Source: a virus
Strand: one strand, 5' to 3'
Length of the DNA: 30,406 bases
IMG/VR virus record: IMGVR_UViG_3300033143_002380
Coordinates: 1-30,406 of that record
A program made the translations under genes and the position numbers. The notes under the pieces are model-generated. The model was given only the letters and a program-made list of their open reading frames with translations. It searched no databases and was not told the DNA's origin. Below are positions 5,741 to 11,264 of this stretch, in pieces (position 1 is the first letter of the stretch; each line of letters opens with the position of its first letter).

Positions 5741-6048
5741 TGAGTAAAATTAAAAATTGTCCGTTCTGTAATTCTAAAGCTAAATTAAATCGTTTATTAA
5801 GCAAAGTAGGTCATGGCGAGTACGAAAGAATGGTTGCTAGCGTTATAGTTGAATGTGAAAAGTGTCATTCTAAATCAGCGGAGGTAATGATAATGCCGCT
5901 TTGCGATTTCACCGAGCGTACAGTTTCTGATTTCAGGAATAACCCAATTCTTCAAGCTAAAGTGGAAGATGAATACGAAAAATATAAAGACGTTAGAAAG
6001 GAAGAGGCATTGAGGTTGTGGAATAACAGAGCAAATCAAAACGATTAA
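5740..6048 (+). CDS. Lar-like zinc-ribbon protein (restriction alleviation type)
   Basis: A 102-residue protein with CPFC at residues 7-10 and a second pair CEKC at about 39-42, making a zinc ribbon. It ends with EEALRLWNNRAN, the 'EAi.lWN.R' signature of the Lar_restr_allev family. The namesake Lar of the Rac prophage alleviates type I restriction by acting on the host enzyme. Most phage homologues are untested, so the anti-restriction role here is inference. The start at ATG 5740 shares a base with the upstream TGA. The domain looks complete, though the middle insert is longer than in the smallest family members. Confidence 0.72.
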   Translation: MSKIKNCPFCNSKAKLNRLLSKVGHGEYERMVASVIVECEKCHSKSAEVMIMPLCDFTERTVSDFRNNPILQAKVEDEYEKYKDVRKEEALRLWNNRANQND

Positions 6049-6063
6049 CGAAGAGCGATTAAC

Positions 6064-6243
6064 ATGACTTGGAATGAATTCAAAGAACACGTAGATAGAG
6101 AACTTATTTTACTCGGATGTGATAGTGATTACGAAGTCGAATATATAAATGTTATTGATCCAGAAGTTACAGATGATTTACATTATCCAGAAGTATACGT
6201 TATTTGTAACTTATTATTGGTGCGAACTAATGGCTTGTACTAA
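6064..6243 (+). CDS. Small phage protein, 59 aa
   Basis: A frame of 59 codons, ATG 6064 to TAA 6241-6243, starting MTWNEFKEHVDRELILLGCD and ending VYVICNLLLVRTNGLY. The opening resembles small phage proteins that begin 'MTW.EFK..VD..L', so I accept it as real. An alternative frame through the same region from 6149 lacks a ribosome binding site and is less protein-like until 6230. It overlaps the next gene's start by 14 bases. Function unknown. Confidence 0.6.
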   Translation: MTWNEFKEHVDRELILLGCDSDYEVEYINVIDPEVTDDLHYPEVYVICNLLLVRTNGLY

Positions 6244-6409
6244 ATCAAATTTTTTAGGCGTTTGCTCCATTCATAATAAAAGAACTGAATGGACTAACGA
6301 AGACGGGATTTGCTTCGTCGAAGACGACGAAGGGAATAAATGTCCAGATTTTAATTACATTGATATGAAAAATATGCCTAGTGTTATTAAGTATAGGAAT
6401 AGAAACTAA
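6230..6409 (+). CDS. Small Cys-containing phage protein, 59 aa
   Basis: A 59-residue protein from ATG 6230 (MACTKSNFLGVCSIHNKR). The frame is open further upstream, but the earlier part is hydrophobic shadow of the preceding gene. Cysteines at about residues 3, 12, 28 and 39 with a histidine at 15 could bind a metal. It ends in a one-base overlap with the Cas4-like nuclease gene at 6409. Nothing visible tells its function. Confidence 0.55.
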   Translation: MACTKSNFLGVCSIHNKRTEWTNEDGICFVEDDEGNKCPDFNYIDMKNMPSVIKYRNRN

Positions 6410-7230
6410 TGGCGAAATTACCGGAGCAGTCAATTGAATCGCAAATAATTGAAGAATTAAATGGGCCAACATTATCGAAAACCCCTCGCGGCTATCTTGG
6501 CTACTCTGGTTTAGGCGATAATTGCAATAGAAAAATATGGTACGGATTCCGCTGGGTGGTAAAGGGTGGGATAAATGGAAGAATCAGAAGGCTTTTTCAG
6601 AGAGGTCATGACGAAGAGGTCACGATTAGGAAAGAGTTTCAAAGATTCGGTGCTGATATAATTGACGACCAAAAGGAAGTGATTGGATTCGAGGGGCATG
6701 TTAGAGGGCATATAGATGGAGTCCTTGTAAATACGAAATGGTTTAACGAAGATATTTTAATAGAAATAAAAACGTATAATGCATCGAGATTTAAGACATT
6801 AGTTAAGAAGACAGTTAAAGAATCGGATTACACATATTATTGTCAGATGCAATCTTATATGGGTGGATTAGGGCTTAATAAAGCGCTTTTCATAGCCACT
6901 TGTAAAAACGACGATCATCGGTATATTGAAATCGTAAACTTTAATAAAGATGTATTCGATATGCTAGAACGAAAATCAGAAGAGATAATTGTTACCGATA
7001 ATCCACCAGAAAAGATAGGGTCAGGGCAATCTACTTGGTTTGAATGTCGTTTTTGCGGATTTAAGCCGATTTGCCATCATAGTAAACGCGTAGATGAAAA
7101 TTGCAGAACTTGTAAATACGGAACTATAAAGCCGAATAGCATTTGGAGCTGCGGAGATACTAAAGAAGAGCTGTCCGTAAATGATCAATTAAAAGGATGC
7201 AAAAACTGGAAATTATTGGAGACGTTGTGA
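6409..7230 (+). CDS. Cas4-like PD-(D/E)XK nuclease
   Basis: A 273-residue nuclease. The catalytic core is GHIDGV (D103), then IEIK (E119, K121), with CQMQSYM at about 143 acting as the QxxxY-type motif. A single Cys lies early (DNC at residues 37-39), and a C-terminal cluster ECRFCGFKPIC lies at about 213-223. One N-terminal and three C-terminal cysteines is the arrangement of the Fe-S anchored Cas4/AddB group. A further Cys-rich tail (CRTCKYG ... WSCGD) may bind zinc. Such phage nucleases process dsDNA ends for annealing or recombination, which fits the upstream Sak4-like ATPase and SSB-like protein. It overlaps the helicase gene directly downstream. Confidence 0.78.
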   Translation: MAKLPEQSIESQIIEELNGPTLSKTPRGYLGYSGLGDNCNRKIWYGFRWVVKGGINGRIRRLFQRGHDEEVTIRKEFQRFGADIIDDQKEVIGFEGHVRGHIDGVLVNTKWFNEDILIEIKTYNASRFKTLVKKTVKESDYTYYCQMQSYMGGLGLNKALFIATCKNDDHRYIEIVNFNKDVFDMLERKSEEIIVTDNPPEKIGSGQSTWFECRFCGFKPICHHSKRVDENCRTCKYGTIKPNSIWSCGDTKEELSVNDQLKGCKNWKLLETL

Positions 7231-8813
7231 TTGAATTAAGGCCATACCAAGAAAAGGCGGTGAAAGCCGCTATTGACTATATCAGGAATAATCCTGGTAA
7301 GCATCCAGTCATCGGTATGCCTACTGGTTCTGGCAAAACGATGGTAATCGGCGCTTTGGTCGAAAAATCTTTAAAATGGGGAATAAAAGTTGTTATACTT
7401 TCGCACAATTCGGAAATACTTGAGCAGGACTATACCAGTCTTAGCAAATATCTCGATGAGAATGCTTACACTGGCAGGATTGGCCTTTTTAGTGCTGGTC
7501 TTGGACGTAAGGATATTGGTGACGTCACTGTGGCTGGTATTCAGTCAGTATATAAGAAAGCTCACCTTTTCTCTGAGGCAAAACTTGTAATAATTGACGA
7601 AGCCCACACAATTAATAATAAAGATGGGTCTATGTATAGTAAGTTTTTCGCCGGAATGGATAACCCTACATATTTGGGATTAACGGCAACCTGCTATCGA
7701 CTTGGCACCGGATATATTTACGGTGAAGGGAGACTATTTGATGATATTCCTTATGATTTAACATCGATGCATAGCTTTAATAAGCTAATAAGAGACGGAT
7801 ATCTTTGTGATCTTCACTCTAAAGGCAGCGAATATGAAATGGATACTTCAAAGATTCGCGTTAGAGCTGGCGATTTTATAGAATCTGAAATGGATCATGA
7901 TTTTGTAAGAAGGGAGCTGACTAAGCAAATATTAACCGAAGTAATCGAAAAAGGCAAAGATAGAAAAGCCTGGCTAATATTTGCAATTAATATATCTCAT
8001 GCAAATATGATCGCTGAAATACTATTACAGCACGAAATAAGAGCAAATGTAGTTCACTCGAAAATGGAAGGGAATAGACGAAAGGTAATAGATGATTTCA
8101 AGAGTGGGAAATACAGAGCTATCGTAAACGTAAATGTTCTTACTACCGGATTTGACCATTCCGCCATAGACATGGTCGTTTTAATGAGGCCAACTAAATC
8201 TCCGGTGCTTCACGTTCAGATGATAGGAAGAGGGCTCAGAATAAGCCCGAATAAAAAGGATTGCTTAATACTGGATTACGCCGGGAACACAAAGCGAATC
8301 GGCCCAATTAATAACGTAACTCCAGAAATAAAAGGCAAGGGCAAAAAAGGCGGTGAGCCTATAATGAAGACTTGCCCAATATGTCAAGAGCTATCATATC
8401 CGGCAGTTAGGGTTTGCCCATCTTGCAAATATAAATTTCGATTTAAAACTGGGCTAGAAGTTGCTTCATTTGAAGATGATATTATTCTTAAATCTAAATC
8501 GAACTGGTACGACGTAGATAGTGTTTCATACCATACTCACAAAGGGAATAATTCCCCCGATAGTCTATTAGTTATGTATCACTGTGGAACGCAATATTTT
8601 AAAAGATGGATTTGCGTAAACCACAGCGGATACGCTAAGCACGTTGCTAACAATTGGGTTAGATTTAGAGGAGAGGAAATACCGGACATAGAGGACAGAA
8701 TAAATGACATAGACAGCATCATAGAAATATCGAAAAATTTGAAAATACCGAATCGAATAGAAATAAAGAAAGCCGGGAAATACCCGGAAATCACCGACGA
8801 GGATTTCAATTAG
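7227..8813 (+). CDS. SF2 DEAD/DEAH-type helicase with C-terminal zinc ribbon
   Basis: A 528-residue superfamily-2 helicase. In order it has IELRPYQEKAV (Q-like motif), GMPTGSGKT (Walker A, about residues 29-37), IIDEAH (motif II), GLTATCYRLG (motif III), NVLTTGFDH (motif V) and QMIGRGLRIS (motif VI, arginine finger). A zinc ribbon CPIC...CPSC and an alpha/beta C-terminal extension follow. I favour GTG 7227, which overlaps the previous TGA and has TTGGAG five bases upstream. An ATG at 7197 would overlap the nuclease by 34 bases. It likely unwinds or remodels DNA for replication and recombination with the adjacent nuclease. The exact polarity is not visible. Confidence 0.82.
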   Translation: MIELRPYQEKAVKAAIDYIRNNPGKHPVIGMPTGSGKTMVIGALVEKSLKWGIKVVILSHNSEILEQDYTSLSKYLDENAYTGRIGLFSAGLGRKDIGDVTVAGIQSVYKKAHLFSEAKLVIIDEAHTINNKDGSMYSKFFAGMDNPTYLGLTATCYRLGTGYIYGEGRLFDDIPYDLTSMHSFNKLIRDGYLCDLHSKGSEYEMDTSKIRVRAGDFIESEMDHDFVRRELTKQILTEVIEKGKDRKAWLIFAINISHANMIAEILLQHEIRANVVHSKMEGNRRKVIDDFKSGKYRAIVNVNVLTTGFDHSAIDMVVLMRPTKSPVLHVQMIGRGLRISPNKKDCLILDYAGNTKRIGPINNVTPEIKGKGKKGGEPIMKTCPICQELSYPAVRVCPSCKYKFRFKTGLEVASFEDDIILKSKSNWYDVDSVSYHTHKGNNSPDSLLVMYHCGTQYFKRWICVNHSGYAKHVANNWVRFRGEEIPDIEDRINDIDSIIEISKNLKIPNRIEIKKAGKYPEITDEDFN

Positions 8814-8832
8814 AAATTAAAGGAAATCAACC

Positions 8833-8861
8833 TTTACTTCCTAGTAAAAAGGGAGTATAAT
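8833..8861 (+). promoter_or_regulatory. Sigma70-type promoter upstream of the 198-aa protein gene
   Basis: TTTACT (8833-8838), a 17-bp spacer and a perfect TATAAT (8856-8861) are identical in -35, spacing and -10 to the promoter at 3869-3897. TTTACT also forms an inverted repeat with AGTAAA (8843-8848), four bases apart, which could be an operator overlapping the -35. The transcript would start near 8868 and carry a structured leader. Confidence 0.78.
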
Positions 8862-8868
8862 TCTATAT

Positions 8869-8916
8869 AAGGGTAGAGGATAACCCTTTTATCTATTCCT
8901 GGTCTAATCGTAGACC
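8869..8916 (+). promoter_or_regulatory. Two hairpins in the 5' leader of the 198-aa protein mRNA
   Basis: AAGGGT (8869-8874) pairs with ACCCTT (8883-8888). GGTCTA (8901-8906) pairs with TAGACC (8911-8916) around the tetraloop ATCG. The first sits at the expected 5' end of the transcript, where such stems commonly protect phage mRNAs from decay. The stems are visible; the stabilising role is inference. Confidence 0.45.
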
Positions 8917-8944
8917 TTAACCATAACCTACACAGGTGAACAGA

Positions 8945-9541
8945 ATGACCGAAGAAAATGTAATCGAAACTGAAGAAACCGAAGTTAAATCCGAAGAGTC
9001 TAATGAAGTTAAAGAGATTCGCGAAGCGTTTGATGCAGCCATCGATAGCGGCGAAGTCGATGATAGCGAAATTAAATTATCGATGATCTCAGCGGGGGCA
9101 ACCTTCAATAATGTCACTCGCTTTTATAATAAATTTATGGAAGCATCTGGGATGGCTTTGTCGAAAGAAGCTAAGACCACTCTTGCCGATACTGCGGTTA
9201 GTGAAAACGATGTGACTACCGAAGAAGGATTCGATATTGCAATTGAATACGTAGTTGCTAATAGCGATGGCAAAGTAAAAGAGCGCTCCGCCGGGGGATT
9301 GCTTCGTGCCGCAGCTAAACGTGTCGACGTTGTATGCTTTAAGAAAACAAAGGCTTCTGGTGCCCCGAGGACTAGCTTCCGCTCAAGGTTCTACGGTATG
9401 CTGATAGAGAATCCTTCTATGAGCGAAGCCGAAGTTGAAGAGTATGTTAAGGAGCAAGGGACTCCTAGTGCGAATAAGAATATCGCTATTCACCAGATGG
9501 TTCGCAAATTGGCCAATGATATTTACGCAAACGCCGCGTAA
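8945..9541 (+). CDS. Acidic 198-aa protein, own promoter and terminator
   Basis: A 198-residue protein. I place the start at ATG 8945 with AGGTG at 8934-8938; the in-frame GTG 8936 is part of that site. The N-terminus is very acidic (about 40 residues, rich in E). The middle is helical, and the C-terminal half is basic (GGLLRAAAKRVDVVCFKKTK, then TSFRSRFYGML) followed by NPSMSEAEVEEYVKEQGT. The segregation of acidic and basic halves suggests nucleic-acid binding or chaperone-like behaviour, but I recognise no family. It is the only gene between a strong promoter and a strong terminator, so it is probably an abundant protein. Codon use is richer in GC-type codons than its neighbours, in keeping with high expression. 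Confidence 0.75.
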   Translation: MTEENVIETEETEVKSEESNEVKEIREAFDAAIDSGEVDDSEIKLSMISAGATFNNVTRFYNKFMEASGMALSKEAKTTLADTAVSENDVTTEEGFDIAIEYVVANSDGKVKERSAGGLLRAAAKRVDVVCFKKTKASGAPRTSFRSRFYGMLIENPSMSEAEVEEYVKEQGTPSANKNIAIHQMVRKLANDIYANAA

Positions 9542-9564
9542 AAAGAAGTTGGTAGAATAAACAT

Positions 9565-9589
9565 AAACGCCCCGTAATGGGGCGTTTTT
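9565..9589 (+). terminator. Intrinsic terminator after the 198-aa protein gene
   Basis: AAACGCCCC (9565-9573) pairs perfectly with GGGGCGTTT (9579-9587) across the five-base loop GTAAT. The 3' arm runs into TTTTT (9585-9589). This is a textbook factor-independent terminator for plus-strand transcription, and it would separate the upstream unit from the sulfotransferase-polymerase block. Confidence 0.92.
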
Positions 9590-9619
9590 GTCTAAATGGG
9601 AAATTCATCGGTGACTAAA

Positions 9620-10378
9620 ATGAACTTTATATTTTTAGCCGGAGCACCAAAGGGTGGAACGACTACGATACATCGACTGCTAGGGCGTCATAACGATATA
9701 CATGCGAATGCAAAAAAGGAGAACGGATTCTTCGGATATGAATATAGCCTAGGTATGTATCATTATTTGAATACTTACGCCACGGGATACAAAAACCAGA
9801 AATTTATATTAGACTCGTCGACCAATAATATGATTGCGACGTTTATTCCAGAGCGAATCAAAATTCTCCTTCCTAATTCCAAAATTATTCTTAGCATACG
9901 CGAGCCAGCGGAAAGATTTATAAGTGATTTTTATTATTGGAAAAATATGAAACCTGGCAGATTATCGGGCAGCTTGTTAGAAAATATAATATCAGGAATG
10001 TATAAGTTTGACGTCAATTGCTTTAGTAACGAAGAAAAGTTTTGCTCGAATATGGATAGATGGGGGTACTCGTACGATTTAAGATTAATTGAGCGAGGCT
10101 ATTACCCCGATTACTATCGAATATGGAAGTCGGAATTCGATACGAAAGTTGTTCTATTCGACGATATAAAGTCAGATCAAAAATCAGTGTACGAATCCAT
10201 TTGCGATTTTTTATTAATAGACCATGACGGTTTTTCGGAAACTTTGCAAAATAAAGGGAAGCCTAAAAGTTTAAATCACGATACTGAAATCGAAATGTTA
10301 CGTGCATTCTATAGAGATAGTGTCTCGATGATGTCAGAATTGATCGACATAGATTTAATAGCGAAGTGGGGATATTAA
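9620..10378 (+). CDS. PAPS-dependent sulfotransferase (heparan/NodH-like Sulfotransfer family)
   Basis: A 252-residue enzyme. The 5'-phosphosulfate loop is GAPKGGTTT (P10-K11-G12-G13-T14-T15). The 3'-phosphate site is LSIREPAERFISDFYY, with R94 and S102. KENGFF (from about residue 33) and LDSST (from 64) match the substrate/catalytic strands of the family, and ERGYYPDYYRIW with FLLID near the end complete the fold. The family moves sulfate from PAPS to a hydroxyl or amine of glycans, lipids or proteins. I prefer ATG 9620 (GGTGA upstream); ATG 9596 would put the ribosome site inside the terminator. A sulfotransferase between a terminator and DNA-polymerase genes is unexpected. The acceptor could be host surface glycan or a virion component. 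Confidence 0.85.
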   Translation: MNFIFLAGAPKGGTTTIHRLLGRHNDIHANAKKENGFFGYEYSLGMYHYLNTYATGYKNQKFILDSSTNNMIATFIPERIKILLPNSKIILSIREPAERFISDFYYWKNMKPGRLSGSLLENIISGMYKFDVNCFSNEEKFCSNMDRWGYSYDLRLIERGYYPDYYRIWKSEFDTKVVLFDDIKSDQKSVYESICDFLLIDHDGFSETLQNKGKPKSLNHDTEIEMLRAFYRDSVSMMSELIDIDLIAKWGY

Positions 10379-10379
10379 C

Positions 10380-10670
10380 TTGTTAAATACCGAAGATTCG
10401 GGATTATCTTGCAATTATTATGAAATTTTGGTAAAAGCTCCACATCTTTTCGAGAAAACTAAAATCGAATATCTGGCCGAATGTGGAGAAATAGCAAGCG
10501 CGTTAAATTTGACAATAGAGGAGTCGAACATATTTAAAGAAATTTGGAGAAACGCTAACGCCAGACAAGGCAAGAAAAAATCGGGAAACACGCCGATAAG
10601 AGCCGCAGAAAAAATAAAATTTTATTCTGATAGGCTATACCATAAAGCGAAATTTCAAGAGGATAGATGA
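10380..10670 (+). CDS. Hypothetical phage protein, 96 aa (TTG start)
   Basis: A 96-residue basic protein with a likely TTG start at 10380, one base after the sulfotransferase stop. No ATG is available upstream of the conserved-looking part. It appears helical (FEKTKIEYLAECGEIASALN) and ends with a basic stretch NANARQGKKKSGNTPIRAAEK. It overlaps the exonuclease gene by four bases. The lysine-rich tail is compatible with nucleic-acid binding. The family is not recognised. Confidence 0.6.
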   Translation: MLNTEDSGLSCNYYEILVKAPHLFEKTKIEYLAECGEIASALNLTIEESNIFKEIWRNANARQGKKKSGNTPIRAAEKIKFYSDRLYHKAKFQEDR

Positions 10671-11227
10671 TGTCGTTAGAAATATTAGTATTTGATACGG
10701 AAACGACCGGGCTTTTAAAGCCTAGTCCTGCAGGAATAGAGAAACAGCCTAAAATTATTGAGTTATACGCTCGCGTTATGGACGAAGATTTTAATATTCT
10801 TCGCGAATATGAATCTTTATATCAAATCGACGCTCCACTTCCAGAAATAATTCCGAGAATAACAGGAATCACCGACGATATGCTAGAAGGTGAGCCGTTT
10901 TTTATGGACGAATACAAAAAACTCGCGGAATTCTTTACTGGCGTAGATATTATGGTTGCGCATAATTTAAATTTCGATTCATCTATGCTCGCTAACGAAC
11001 TAATACGAATTGATAAATTAATTAAGTTTCCTTGGCCAAGGCATCACATTTGTACCGTAGAAGCATCGATGAAAATAAAAGGCTATCGTTTAAAGCTATT
11101 AGATTTATATGATATTTTTGTCGGTGGAACATTTAATGCACATAGAGCGAAGGAGGATGTTACCGCCTTAGCGAAATGTTTCGAGGCAATGACGAATAAA
11201 GGAATTATAGATTTAAGCAACATTTGA
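10667..11227 (+). CDS. DnaQ-like DEDDh 3'-5' exonuclease (proofreading type)
   Basis: A 186-residue exonuclease with all DEDD motifs: ExoI VFDTETTG (D10, E12), ExoII VAHNLNFDSSML and ExoIII HRAKEDVTAL with its histidine, which defines the DEDDh (DnaQ/epsilon) class. PRITGITDDML in the middle is also typical. It removes 3' nucleotides and here probably proofreads for the DnaE-like polymerase encoded 37 bp downstream. The start at ATG 10667 (or the adjacent ATG 10670) overlaps the upstream gene. Its length is similar to the catalytic core of bacterial epsilon (about 186 residues), without a long polymerase-binding tail. Confidence 0.88.
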   Translation: MMSLEILVFDTETTGLLKPSPAGIEKQPKIIELYARVMDEDFNILREYESLYQIDAPLPEIIPRITGITDDMLEGEPFFMDEYKKLAEFFTGVDIMVAHNLNFDSSMLANELIRIDKLIKFPWPRHHICTVEASMKIKGYRLKLLDLYDIFVGGTFNAHRAKEDVTALAKCFEAMTNKGIIDLSNI

Positions 11228-11264
11228 TATTAATTGCCAAGGATGGCTTTCACGGGAAAAGCTA

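Noticed and set aside
6149-6229. Upstream extension of the small Cys protein gene at 6230
   Set aside because: The extra 27 residues are a shadow of the gene at 6064-6243 and lack a ribosome binding site.
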